Shown one piece after another: positions 36,509 through 44,721 of a stretch of DNA of 64,000 nt (positions are counted from its first letter, which is position 1; each line of letters starts with the position of its first letter). The notes under the pieces are model-generated. The model worked only from the letters and a program-made list of their open reading frames with translations. It was not told where the DNA came from and made no database searches. Origin of the DNA: Bradyrhizobium sp. CCGUVB4N (GTDB taxonomy: Bacteria > Pseudomonadota > Alphaproteobacteria > Rhizobiales > Xanthobacteraceae); assembly GCF_024199945.1 (NCBI RefSeq), contig NZ_JANADP010000001.1, positions 7,688,001 through 7,752,000 on the forward strand. Reading direction: 5' to 3'. The position numbers and the translations under genes were made by a program.

Positions 36509-37537
36509 CTACGGCGTCGCCTTCATCCGATAGTGGCTGACGCCCCACTCCGTTCCGTCGGCGCAGCCGAACAGACCGGCGGTGGCGAGGAAGAACCAGC
36601 GCCAGCGCCGCATCCACAAATAGGTCTCGTCACCATAGACGTTGCGCAAGGCGGCTTCGATCGCGTCGCGATGTGCATCGAAATTCGCCAGCCAGTCGTT
36701 CGCGGTGCGCTGATAATGCGTACCGCTCCAGCACCATTCCTTCTCGATCGCGAAGATGTCGGCATATTGCCGGATGAGCTGATGGCTCGGCATCACGCCG
36801 CCGGTGAAGAAGTGCTGGGCGATCCAGTCTTCGCGATTGGCGCGGTCGAACGCATAGGAGCCCGTGCGATGGGTGAAGATGTGCATGAAGAAGCGCCCCT
36901 CCGGCGCAAGCCATGCACGCGCACGGGTCATCAGCTTGCGCCAGTTCATCATGTGCTCGAACATCTCGACCGAGACGATGCGGTCGAACTGGCCGTCCGG
37001 CGCGAACACGTTCATGTCTGATGTGACGACGCGCAGGTTCAAGAGCCCGCGGCTCTGCGCGATGTCCTCGATATAGGCGCGCTGCGATTGCGAGTTCGAC
37101 ACCGCGGTCACCGTGGCATGCGGAAACTGCCGGGCGATCCACAGCGACAGCGAGCCCCAGCCGCAGCCGAGTTCGAGGATGGTCTGCCCGTCGGCGAGGC
37201 CGGCATGCTCGACGGTCTGGCGCAACGCTTCCTCCTCGGCCTCCTGCAGCGTCGTCGCTTCGGTCTTGTAGAAGCAGGAGGAGTATTTGCGGTTCGGGCC
37301 CAGCACCTGCGCGAAGAAGCTTTGCGGGACTTCGTAGTGCTGGGTATTGGCAGCGTCGGTATGTTCGGCGATCGGTCGCATCATCATCCGTCCGGCGAAG
37401 GCGGCATCGTCGGCCGCCGTATGCGCGGCGAGACGCGTCGCGGTGCGCGAGCACAATCGCTGGATGGCGGCGCGGACCACGAGATCCGGCAGCGGCACGC
37501 GTTCGGCAGTCCCGATGATCGTGGACACGACGCTCAT
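36509..37537 (-). CDS. cfa: Cyclopropane-fatty-acyl-phospholipid synthase-like methyltransferase
   Basis: A 342-residue SAM-dependent methyltransferase of the CFA/mycolic-acid synthase family (COG2230). The SAM-binding loop TILELGCGWGSLSLWIARQF is near 140-159, preceded by QHYEVPQSFFAQVLGPNRKYSSCFY near 90-114, and the family part RIVSVEMFEHMMNWRKLM follows near 205-222. It is shorter at the N-terminus than E. coli Cfa. Such enzymes methylate double bonds of membrane lipids. Its ATG overlaps the stop of the DUF1295 gene by 4 bp, so the two are translationally coupled. The exact product (cyclopropane, methyl-branched or furan-type fatty acid) is not visible. Confidence 0.85.
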   Translation of the reverse strand: MSVVSTIIGTAERVPLPDLVVRAAIQRLCSRTATRLAAHTAADDAAFAGRMMMRPIAEHTDAANTQHYEVPQSFFAQVLGPNRKYSSCFYKTEATTLQEAEEEALRQTVEHAGLADGQTILELGCGWGSLSLWIARQFPHATVTAVSNSQSQRAYIEDIAQSRGLLNLRVVTSDMNVFAPDGQFDRIVSVEMFEHMMNWRKLMTRARAWLAPEGRFFMHIFTHRTGSYAFDRANREDWIAQHFFTGGVMPSHQLIRQYADIFAIEKEWCWSGTHYQRTANDWLANFDAHRDAIEAALRNVYGDETYLWMRRWRWFFLATAGLFGCADGTEWGVSHYRMKATP

Positions 37538-38343
37538 GCGGCCATTCCCTCTCTCGGTGGCAACGGAAAGAACATGCTGGTTCGGGATTGATAGGCGCGG
37601 TAGCGCTCGCCGCGCGACCGCAGCATCTGCGCTTCCAGCGGCGGGATGCCGGTGACGTGGACCAGGATCCAGTACATGAAGATGGGTGCGAGCAGGCTGG
37701 CCCAGCCCCAGGGATAGCCGGCCGCAAGTCCGATCACGGGATAAGCGAGCCAGCCGAGCCATTCGAAGAAATAATTGGGATGGCGCGACCAGCGCCACAG
37801 CCCGGCATCGCAGACCTTGCCGTGATTGGCGGGGTCGCGGCGGAAGCGGCGCAACTGCGCATCGGCCTGCGCCTCGCCCGCGATCCCGATCAGCAGGATC
37901 GCGGCACCCAGGACGTCCTGGATCCGCAAGGCTGATACAGGGACGTGCGCGGCGACAAAAATCGAAAACACCAGGGGCACCGAGCCCAGCGCCTGGTTCT
38001 GCAGGAAGATGAACATCCGCCGCGGGGCATTGAGCCCCCACTCCGCGGCAAAGGTGGCATAACGGGGGTCATCTTTGATCCCCGCGGTGCGGATCGCGAT
38101 GTGGGTGCCGAGCCGGAGCGACCAGACCGCGACGAGGCCGGCAACCAGCCATTGCCGTTCATTGGGCCCCTCGCCTGCGACCGGCCACAGGGCGCTGCCG
38201 GCGCCGACCAGCCCGACGGCAAAGGTCCAGATCGTGTCGACCCAGCCGGAATTGCCGGTGCGCTGCTGTACAACCCAGGCGAAGGCCATCAGGACCGCGA
38301 GCGAAAGCGCGATGGCCGCCAGTCCGCCAAGATACGTCGCCAT
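37534..38343 (-). CDS. DUF1295 membrane protein (steroid 5-alpha-reductase-like)
   Basis: A 269-residue polytopic membrane protein of the DUF1295 family, related to steroid 5-alpha-reductase and ICMT-like enzymes. Hydrophobic segments are near 3-25, 35-55, 63-82, 120-143 and 192-225. The C-terminal motif GLWRWSRHPNYFFEWLGWLAYPV near 173-195 is the NADPH- or cofactor-binding HPNYF signature. The start at 38343 is chosen because it opens the first membrane segment; a longer frame extends to 38403. It is coupled to the downstream Cfa-like methyltransferase, so a joint lipid-modifying step is likely, with the substrate unknown. Confidence 0.85.
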   Translation of the reverse strand: MATYLGGLAAIALSLAVLMAFAWVVQQRTGNSGWVDTIWTFAVGLVGAGSALWPVAGEGPNERQWLVAGLVAVWSLRLGTHIAIRTAGIKDDPRYATFAAEWGLNAPRRMFIFLQNQALGSVPLVFSIFVAAHVPVSALRIQDVLGAAILLIGIAGEAQADAQLRRFRRDPANHGKVCDAGLWRWSRHPNYFFEWLGWLAYPVIGLAAGYPWGWASLLAPIFMYWILVHVTGIPPLEAQMLRSRGERYRAYQSRTSMFFPLPPREGMAA

Positions 38344-38513
38344 GCAAAAAATCCGAGCTAAGCCTGTGGAATGCCGAAGTTTTGCAAAATACGTCGGTAT
38401 CAAAGCGCGGTTTCAGCTTTGGGTTCCCGAACCAGTCCCGAAATCGGCACAACCGGCGCTTTTTTTGGGCCGGCGCTGTGCCATAGTGCGGATGCAAGCA
38501 AGCTTCGTAACGG

Positions 38514-39554
38514 ATGATACCGGCCATGCCGTCAGGCGCCTCGCCCCGCTCCTCCCTCGACATCGAATACACAAAACTGTCCTCCCCCAGCGTCTTCCTG
38601 GTGCGGATGCTGGTTTTCCTGGTGCTGTGCACGCTGGTGGGCGTGGTGCTCTACAAGCAGATCATCCAGGCCTTCTTCGCCAATCCCGGGCTGAACGCCC
38701 TGATCGGCGGCGTGATGTTCATCGGCGTCATCCTGGCCTTCCGCCAGGTGATCCGGCTCTATCCCGAGGTGTCCTGGGTCAACAATTTCCGTATCGCCGA
38801 TCCCGGCCTGGCGCCGGCCCGGCATCCCAAGCTGCTGGCCCCGATGGCGATGATCCTGGGCGGCGAGCGCAGCGGGCGGATGTCGATCACGCAGACCACG
38901 ATGCGGCATCTGCTCGATTCGATCGCGACCCGCCTGGACGAGGCCCGCGACATCTCTCGCTACATGACGGGCTTGCTGGTCTTCCTCGGCCTGCTCGGCA
39001 CCTTCTGGGGCCTGATCGAGACGGTCGGCTCGGTCGGCAAGGTGATCGACGGCCTCAAGGTCGGCGGCGATTCCGGCGCGCTGTTCGACACGCTGAAGGA
39101 GGGCCTCGCCGCCCCGCTCGGCGGCATGGGCATTTCGTTCTCGAGCTCGCTGTTCGGTCTCGCCGGCTCGCTGATCCTCGGCTTCCTCGATTTGCAATCG
39201 AGCCAGGCGCAGAACCGCTTCTACACCGACCTCGAAGACTGGCTCGCCACCACCGTGCGCGAGTACGGCAGCGGCGAGGTCGCGGTCGCGGCTCCCGCCG
39301 CCGCCGGCGGCGGGGTTGCCAGCGGCGAACTTCAGGCCGCGGTCGAGCGCTTGCGCTCGGTGCTCGAAGAAGGCAGCGCCAGTCGCGGCACCACGGCGGC
39401 GATGGCGAGCCTCGCCGAGGCGATCCAGGCGCTGGTCTCGCATATGCGGACCGAGCAGCAGATGATCCGCGAATGGGCCGACGGCCAGGGTGAGCAGAAC
39501 CGCGAGATCCGCCGCCTCCTGGAGCGCATCGCGCGCCAGCCCGAGAAGAGTTAA
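38514..39554 (+). CDS. MotA/TolQ/ExbB-like proton channel subunit
   Basis: A 346-residue stator-type membrane protein. Membrane segments lie near 29-50, 60-80, 147-170 and 198-225, with the MotA/TolQ-like third and fourth helices (MTGLLVFLGLLGTFWGLIET and GGMGISFSSSLFGLAGSLIL). The C-terminal 100 residues form a predicted cytoplasmic coiled coil (LQAAVERLRSVLEEG, QQMIREWADGQGEQNREI). The partner gene 24 bp downstream encodes a MotB-like protein. Neither flagellar nor Tol-Pal genes are nearby. The pair resembles the core of ZorAB-type motors but lacks the rest of Zorya. It should convert proton flow into rotation or pulling on peptidoglycan; its job is unknown. Confidence 0.85.
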   Translation: MIPAMPSGASPRSSLDIEYTKLSSPSVFLVRMLVFLVLCTLVGVVLYKQIIQAFFANPGLNALIGGVMFIGVILAFRQVIRLYPEVSWVNNFRIADPGLAPARHPKLLAPMAMILGGERSGRMSITQTTMRHLLDSIATRLDEARDISRYMTGLLVFLGLLGTFWGLIETVGSVGKVIDGLKVGGDSGALFDTLKEGLAAPLGGMGISFSSSLFGLAGSLILGFLDLQSSQAQNRFYTDLEDWLATTVREYGSGEVAVAAPAAAGGGVASGELQAAVERLRSVLEEGSASRGTTAAMASLAEAIQALVSHMRTEQQMIREWADGQGEQNREIRRLLERIARQPEKS

Positions 39555-39578
39555 GCAATCAGCATTTGAGAGGCGAGC

Positions 39579-40607
39579 ATGGCTCTAGCCCGCGGCCGTC
39601 GTAGCGACGGCGCCTTCAACTACTGGCCAGGATTTGTCGACGCGCTATCGACGCTGGTGCTGTCGATCGTGTTCCTGCTCTCGGTGTTCCTGGTCGTGCA
39701 GTTCTTCCTGTCCCAGGAGGTAACCGGCAAGGACAAGGCGCTGGAACAGCTCAACGCCAAGATCGCCCAGCTGACCGAGCTGCTCTCGCTGGAGAAGCTC
39801 GGCAAGCTCTCGCTCGACGACCAGGTCTCGCAGCTGAAGGCCGGCCTCGCCTCGGCCGAGACCGAGCGCGACCGCATGAAGGGTCTCTATGAGGGCCTCG
39901 CCAATGCCGGCAACGACGCGCAGGGCAAGACCGCCGAGCTCGGCAAGGCGCTCGACTCCGAGAAAGCCGTCTCGGCGCGAGCGCTGGCGCAGATCGAGGT
40001 GCTGAACCAGCAAATCAGCGCGCTGCGCCGGCAATTGGCAGCGCTGGAGGAAGCGCTCGACGCTTCGGAAAAGAAAGACAAGGAATCGCAGAACCGCATC
40101 GCCGATCTCGGCTCACGCCTGAACGTCGCGCTGGCGCAGCGTGTGCAGGAATTGTCACGGTACCGTTCCGAATTCTTCGGTCGATTGCGCGCCATTCTCG
40201 GCAACCGTCCCGATATCCGCGTGGTCGGCGACCGCTTCGTGTTCCAGTCGGAAGTGTTCTTCGACACCGGACAGGCGACGCTGCTGCCTGAGGGCCGCGC
40301 CGAGCTCGACACTGTCGCGGCCGCGCTGATCGAGCTCGACAAGAAGATCCCCGCCGAAATCGCCTGGGTGCTGCGCGTCGACGGCCACACCGACGTGCGG
40401 CCGGTGAGCGGCGCGAACTTCAAGTCGAACTGGGACCTGTCGGCGGCGCGCGCGATCTCGGTGGTGCAATATCTGATCTCGCTCGGCGTCCCCGCCCAGC
40501 GCCTGGTTGCCGCCGGCTTCGGCGAATTCCAGCCGCTCGACACCGCCAACACCGAAGACGCCTACAAGCGCAACCGCCGCATCGAGCTGAAGCTGACGGA
40601 GCGGTAG
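39579..40607 (+). CDS. MotB-like stator subunit with coiled coil and OmpA-type peptidoglycan-binding domain
   Basis: A 342-residue partner of the preceding channel. One membrane segment (about 19-42) contains Asp21 in YWPGFVDALSTLV, in the position of the MotB proton-carrying Asp. A long coiled coil follows (about 48-190) and an OmpA/MotB C-terminal domain covers about 205-342, with VFFDTGQATLLPEGRAEL, RVDGHTDVRP, NWDLSAARAISVVQYL and NRRIELKL. Compared with flagellar MotB the linker is much longer. The stop overlaps the GTG of the GNAT gene by one base. The architecture predicts an anchor in the peptidoglycan and a proton-driven partner in the membrane. Confidence 0.87.
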   Translation: MALARGRRSDGAFNYWPGFVDALSTLVLSIVFLLSVFLVVQFFLSQEVTGKDKALEQLNAKIAQLTELLSLEKLGKLSLDDQVSQLKAGLASAETERDRMKGLYEGLANAGNDAQGKTAELGKALDSEKAVSARALAQIEVLNQQISALRRQLAALEEALDASEKKDKESQNRIADLGSRLNVALAQRVQELSRYRSEFFGRLRAILGNRPDIRVVGDRFVFQSEVFFDTGQATLLPEGRAELDTVAAALIELDKKIPAEIAWVLRVDGHTDVRPVSGANFKSNWDLSAARAISVVQYLISLGVPAQRLVAAGFGEFQPLDTANTEDAYKRNRRIELKLTER

Positions 40608-41053
40608 TGAGCGCGCTCCACCTCCGCCCCTACGTGGACGCCGACGAAGCGGCGACGATCGAGCTGTGGCATCGCACCTGGCAGCAGGCCTATCCGCAGA
40701 TCGATTTTGCCGCGCGCGTGGACTGGTGGCGCGAGCGCTGGCGCAACGAGCTGGTGCCGAAGGCCGCGATCGTCGTCTCGGAACAAGATGGCGTGCTGAC
40801 GGGTTTCGTGACCATCGACGGCGACGGCTATCTCGACCAGCTCGTGGTCGACCCCAATCGTTGGGGCTCGGACGCCGCAAGGCTGCTGGTGGATGAAGCG
40901 AAGCGCCTGTCGCCATCGGGCGTGACCCTGCTGGTCAACAAGGACAACAGCCGCGCCATCCGTTTCTACGAGCGTAACGGCTTTGCGCATGAAGGCGAGG
41001 ATGTGAACCCGACGTCGGGACGGCCGGTGCTGAAGATGGCGTGGCGGCCGTGA
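40607..41053 (+). CDS. GNAT-family N-acetyltransferase
   Basis: A 148-residue acetyltransferase. The N-terminus HLRPYVDADEAATIELWHRTW and the acetyl-CoA-binding strand-loop LDQLVVDPNRWGSDAARLLVDEAKR (about residues 71-95) are typical, as is the C-terminal NKDNSRAIRFYERNGFAHEGE. The GTG start overlaps the stop of the MotB-like gene by one base, so it is coupled to the motor-like pair. The acceptor substrate is unknown; a link to modification of that complex is only an inference from the overlap. Confidence 0.85.
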   Translation: MSALHLRPYVDADEAATIELWHRTWQQAYPQIDFAARVDWWRERWRNELVPKAAIVVSEQDGVLTGFVTIDGDGYLDQLVVDPNRWGSDAARLLVDEAKRLSPSGVTLLVNKDNSRAIRFYERNGFAHEGEDVNPTSGRPVLKMAWRP

Positions 41054-41120
41054 CTGACGTCACGCAAAAGCGCGGCGCTGTTTGCTAGCGTGACATCAAG
41101 CAAGCAGATGGAGAGGATCG

Positions 41121-41390
41121 ATGCGGCTGAGCGAGCTGGCCAAGGGGTCTTCGGTTTTCCTGGGCGTCATCGTCGCCGGCTATGTGTCGACTGTGTATGT
41201 CGACCAGCGCCTGGCCTCGCCGCCCAAAGCAGCCAGCGAGACGACGCCTTCGCCAAGTTCGACGAACACACCTGCTCCGGCCGACAGCCCGGCTCCGGCC
41301 AACGGCGGGTCGGCCTGCATCGGTGAGGGTGGGAGCTGGAAGAACTGGCCGTGGCCGAACGTGCCGATGGGCTCACCGAAGTGCAAGTGA
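41121..41390 (+). CDS. Small membrane-anchored protein with Pro/Thr-rich linker
   Basis: An 89-residue protein with an N-terminal hydrophobic anchor (about 10-27, SVFLGVIVAGYVSTVYV), a Pro/Ser/Thr-rich linker (about 33-60) and a short C-terminal part with two cysteines and several tryptophans (ACIGEGGSWKNWPWPNVP). The two Cys could form a disulfide in the periplasm. A GGAG-like sequence (GGAGAGG) precedes the ATG. It lies about 68 bp after the GNAT gene on the same strand. No function was recognised. Confidence 0.7.
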   Translation: MRLSELAKGSSVFLGVIVAGYVSTVYVDQRLASPPKAASETTPSPSSTNTPAPADSPAPANGGSACIGEGGSWKNWPWPNVPMGSPKCK

Positions 41391-41408
41391 GCGGGCCACA
41401 AGCTCCGC

Positions 41409-41530
41409 TGTCATTCCCCGCGAAGGCGGGGAATCCAGTAAGCTGCGGCTTCTCGGTTGAGCACGACTTTCTCGGCGTACTGGATCACCCGCTCCATTGC
41501 GCAGGTGCGCACAAGGCGGGCGATGACACC
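41409..41530. repeat. Palindromic intergenic repeat, GATCCAGTA type (diverged)
   Basis: TGTCATTCCCCGCGAAGGCG / GGGGAATCCAGTAAGCTGCG at the left and CGTACTGGATCACCCGCTCC / GGCGGGCGATGACACC at the right. The loop contains ATTGCGCAGGTGCGCAC, a partial version of the 16-bp palindrome seen elsewhere. Confidence 0.6.
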
Positions 41531-41552
41531 GTTGGTGGCGTGAGACAGCGCC

Positions 41553-43379
41553 TCACACCCCCTCGAATTGCAACCTCGCCAGCCGCGCATAGAGCCCGTT
41601 CACCGCGACGAGCTCGGCATGCGTGCCCTGCTCGACGATCTTGCCCTGGTCCATCACCAGGATGCGGTCGCAGGACAAGACGGTGGCGAGGCGATGCGCG
41701 ATCACCAGCGTGGTGCGGTGGGCCATCAGCTCTTCGAGCGCGGTCTGCACCAGCGTCTCGCTTTCGGCGTCGAGCGCGGAGGTGGCTTCATCGAGCAGCA
41801 ACAGCGGCGCATCACGCAGGATGGCGCGCGCGATCGCGATGCGCTGGCGCTGGCCGCCGGAGAGCGTCACGCCACGCTCGCCGAGCGGGGTCTCGAAACC
41901 TTCGGGCAGGCGGCGGATGAACTCGGTGGCGTGCGCGAGCTCGGCGGCACGCTCGACCTCGGCGTCGGTCGCATCGGGCCGGCCGAAGCGGATGTTTTCG
42001 CGGGCGCTCGCAGCAAAGACGTTGGATTCCTGCGGCACCAGCGCAATGCGGGAGCGGAAATCGCGCGGGTCGGCGGACTTCACCGGAACGCCGTCAAGCG
42101 AGATCGCACCATTGCGCGGATCGTAGAAGCGCAGCAGCAGATGGAAGATCGTGCTCTTGCCGGCGCCGGACGGGCCGACGATCGCGACCTTCTCGCCGGG
42201 CCGCACCGCAAACGAGACCGCGTCGAGCACATTGACGTCAGGCCGCGCCGGATAAGAGAAGCTGACATGATCGAAGCCGACCTCACCGCGCCCGGGCACC
42301 GGCAATGCGCGCGGCGATGCCGGCGCCTTGATGTCGGGCTGCACGTGAAGAATCTCGAACAGGCGTTCGGCCGCGCCTGATGCCGCCGACACCTCGCCCC
42401 AGACCTCGCTGAGCTGGCCGAGCCCTGCGGCCGCGAAGGCCGCATAGAGCACGAACTGGCCGAGCCGGCCCGGCGTGATCGCGCCGGTCAGCACGTCGTG
42501 CGAGCCGATCCAGAGGATGCCGACCACGCTTGCGAACACGATGAAGATGACGATGGCGGTGAGAACCGCGCGGGCCTGCGTGGATGTGCGCGCGGCCTCA
42601 TAGGCCTGCTCGACCTCGCCGCCGAAACGCTTCGCAGCGAGCCCTTCGCTGGTATAGGCCTGCACGGTGCGGATCGCGCCGACCAGCTCGCCGGCATAGG
42701 CGGACGCATCGGCCAGCGTGTCCTGCGCATTGCGCGACAGCCGCCGCACCCAGCGCCCGAAGGCGACCAGCGGCAGCACGATCAAGGGGATCGCCAGCAG
42801 CACGAAACCGGAGAGACGCGGGCTGGTGATCACCATCATCGCCGCTGCGCCGAAGAACATCATCAAGTTGCGCAGCGCGATCGACACGGAGGCACCGACC
42901 GCGGATTTGATTTGCGTGGTGTCGGCGGTGAGCCGCGACACCAGCTCGCCGCTGCGCGCGGAATCGAAGAAGGCCGGCGAGAGCGAGAGCAGGTGCGCAA
43001 ACACATCGCGCCTGAGATCGGCGACGATGCGCTCGCCGATCGTCATCACGAGGTAGTAGCGCGAGGCGCTCGCCAGCGCGAGCACGGCGACGACCGCGAT
43101 CATCACCGAGAAGTAGCTGTTGATCAGCGCGATGCCTTCCGGCGTCAGGCCGAAATCAATCATCCGGCGCACCGCGACCGGCACCAGCAGCGTGGTCAGC
43201 GCCGCAACCGTCAGCGCCACGAAGGCGAGGACCGCCCGGCCGCGATAACGGGCCACGTAAGGCGCAAGCGCCATCAACGGCCGCAGCTTGGCCCGGCCCT
43301 TCGCCGGCTGCTCGATCAGTTCGGCTTCGATCGACGGGGCTTCTGCCGGCCCGGTTTCAAGCCGTTCTACTGCGCTCAT
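41553..43379 (-). CDS. ABC transporter, permease-ATPase fusion (MsbA-like exporter)
   Basis: A 608-residue half-transporter. The N-terminal six-helix domain spans about residues 45-320 and the nucleotide-binding domain the last 240. Walker A is VGPSGAGKSTIFHLLLRF, the Q-loop reads LVPQESNVF, the signature is LSGGQRQRIAIARAIL, Walker B is LLLLDEATSALD and the H-loop HR is present. All catalytic residues are intact, so it should work as a homodimer exporting lipids or drugs. The ATG at 43379 follows the usual family start; the upstream open frame lacks homology. Family assignment is firm but the substrate is not. Confidence 0.93.
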   Translation of the reverse strand: MSAVERLETGPAEAPSIEAELIEQPAKGRAKLRPLMALAPYVARYRGRAVLAFVALTVAALTTLLVPVAVRRMIDFGLTPEGIALINSYFSVMIAVVAVLALASASRYYLVMTIGERIVADLRRDVFAHLLSLSPAFFDSARSGELVSRLTADTTQIKSAVGASVSIALRNLMMFFGAAAMMVITSPRLSGFVLLAIPLIVLPLVAFGRWVRRLSRNAQDTLADASAYAGELVGAIRTVQAYTSEGLAAKRFGGEVEQAYEAARTSTQARAVLTAIVIFIVFASVVGILWIGSHDVLTGAITPGRLGQFVLYAAFAAAGLGQLSEVWGEVSAASGAAERLFEILHVQPDIKAPASPRALPVPGRGEVGFDHVSFSYPARPDVNVLDAVSFAVRPGEKVAIVGPSGAGKSTIFHLLLRFYDPRNGAISLDGVPVKSADPRDFRSRIALVPQESNVFAASARENIRFGRPDATDAEVERAAELAHATEFIRRLPEGFETPLGERGVTLSGGQRQRIAIARAILRDAPLLLLDEATSALDAESETLVQTALEELMAHRTTLVIAHRLATVLSCDRILVMDQGKIVEQGTHAELVAVNGLYARLARLQFEGV

Positions 43380-43579
43380 GGGATCCGACCAAAAGAGAGA
43401 CGTTGGCTCCACATAGGCCGCGGCAGGGGGCGAGGCAAATCCGGGATGTCCCTTAGGGGACGGCCCGTTCTCCAGTCGCCACAACGGCTTGTTTTAGGGG
43501 CTCCTGTGAGGTATAGACCCGGCCAAATCCGTCATTCGATAGTCACTCAAGCAAGGCGCCGGGCGCCCTAGGAATTGCC

Positions 43580-43807
43580 ATGAAAGCCGAAATTCATCCG
43601 GATTATCATACGATTAAGGTCGTCATGACCGACGGAACCGAGTACCTGACCCGCTCCACCTGGGGCAAGGAAGGCGACACGCTGAACCTCGACATCGACC
43701 CGAAGTCGCACCCGGCCTGGACCGGCGGCAACGCCCAGCTGATGGACCGCGGCGGCCGCGTCTCGCGCTTCCAGAAGAAGTTTTCGGGCTTCCTCAAAAA
43801 GGATTGA
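43580..43807 (+). CDS. rpmE: 50S ribosomal protein L31, zinc-independent form
   Basis: A 75-residue ribosomal protein. It starts KAEIHPDYHTIKVVMTDGTEY and ends with the QKKFSGFL tail, as in the family. There is no cysteine at all, so it is the zinc-free (C-minus) form. A strong rho-independent terminator follows 24 bases after the stop. It is transcribed alone. Confidence 0.96.
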   Translation: MKAEIHPDYHTIKVVMTDGTEYLTRSTWGKEGDTLNLDIDPKSHPAWTGGNAQLMDRGGRVSRFQKKFSGFLKKD

Positions 43808-43831
43808 TCCTGGCCGCAAGGTTTTGGACGA

Positions 43832-43866
43832 AAAACGCCCCCGGAAACCGGGGGCGTTTTTGTTTT
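43832..43866 (+). terminator. Rho-independent terminator of rpmE
   Basis: AACGCCCCCGG and CCGGGGGCGTT form an 11-bp stem with a three-base AAA loop, followed on the + strand by a T-rich run (TTTTTGTTTT). It is a strong canonical terminator. Confidence 0.92.
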
Positions 43867-43894
43867 GGGGGGATCGCCCGCCGCTACCAGACCC

Positions 43895-44048
43895 GTCATC
43901 CTGAGGTGCGAGTGGCGCGATGCAAAGCATCGCGCCGGGAGCCTCGAAGGATGAACGGCCGAGATGCAGCCGGGCCGTCCCCCTTCGAGGCTCGCCATAG
44001 AGGCGAGCACCTCCAGCGACAACGGCTTCGCCGTTGCGCGGGGGTGAC
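43895..44048. repeat. Palindromic intergenic repeat, CATCCTGAGG type
   Basis: CGTCATCCTGAGGTGCGAG, CTCGAAGGATGAACGGCC, GGGCCGTCCCCCTTCGAGG and GGCGAGCACCTCCAG occur in the order of the family at 266-382. It lies between the rpmE terminator and the 3' end of the convergent rcdA gene. Confidence 0.65.
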
Positions 44049-44064
44049 GGTTAGAGATTAGACC

Positions 44065-44574
44065 TTACCGCTCGAACGCGGCCTTCAGCGCGTTGAGATG
44101 CGGCACCAGCGGGTTGCCGATCGCGATGTGGTCGGTCGGCGGGGTGTGGATGGTGGTGTCGAGGCGGCGGACGCGGGTCTGCAGGCTCATCGAGCGATGG
44201 ATCAGCTCCTGGAGCATCGACGGCAGCTTCTCGATGGTGTCGGCGGGGCCGGGATCGGCGGCGGTGAGCTTGACCTTGGTCTTCTCGCGGTTGGCCTGGA
44301 CCAGCGTCATCTCGCCCTCCTTCACCGCGCGGTGCAGCAGCAGCCACGAGGCGAGCTGCATCAGGCGCGTGGTCAGGCGCATGCTCTCGGTCGCGTAAGT
44401 CAGGCTGATGGCGCGATCGAGCGCCTTGGCCTCATTGCGGCCGGCGCCGTCGAGATAGGCCGCGGTTTCTTCGACGAGATCCATGCCTTCACGGAACAGC
44501 GCGCCGAACGCGGCAGAATTGGTGAACCGCTCGCTGAGTTGAACGAGAGCCCCGTCGGCCTGCAAACGTTCCAT
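44065..44574 (-). CDS. rcdA: RcdA-like protein (DUF1465)
   Basis: A 169-residue all-helical protein matching the alphaproteobacterial DUF1465/RcdA family. The pattern SERFTNSAAFGALFREGMDLVEETAAYLDGAG (residues about 14-45), then YATESMRLTTRLMQLASWLLLHRAV (about 59-83) agrees with the family's three-helix bundle. In Caulobacter RcdA is an adaptor that helps ClpXP degrade CtrA at the cell-cycle transition. The last 50 residues are less conserved and possibly disordered. An IS630-family element ends about 147 bp upstream of the start, so the native promoter may be changed. No other cell-cycle gene is near. Confidence 0.82.
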   Translation of the reverse strand: MERLQADGALVQLSERFTNSAAFGALFREGMDLVEETAAYLDGAGRNEAKALDRAISLTYATESMRLTTRLMQLASWLLLHRAVKEGEMTLVQANREKTKVKLTAADPGPADTIEKLPSMLQELIHRSMSLQTRVRRLDTTIHTPPTDHIAIGNPLVPHLNALKAAFER

Positions 44575-44721
44575 GGTTAACGCCCCTTACGCAACTGTTT
44601 ACCCGTCCGGCTTTGGCGCCGGCTTATGATGAACAAATCATTGCGCGGGGGAAGCGCGGAGTCCAGCGGCAAGCGCGGATATGGTTTCCGCGGGTCATTC
44701 CTCGGAATTCAACCGGGACTA

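Noticed and set aside
37538..38041. N-terminal extension of the Cfa-like methyltransferase
   Set aside because: The extended frame overlaps the DUF1295 gene in another frame on the same strand; the methyltransferase family start and the ATGA overlap support 37537.
38514..41053. Complete Zorya defence system
   Set aside because: Only ZorA/ZorB-like stator parts are present. There is no ZorC, ZorD helicase or ZorE nuclease, and the channel subunit is shorter than ZorA.
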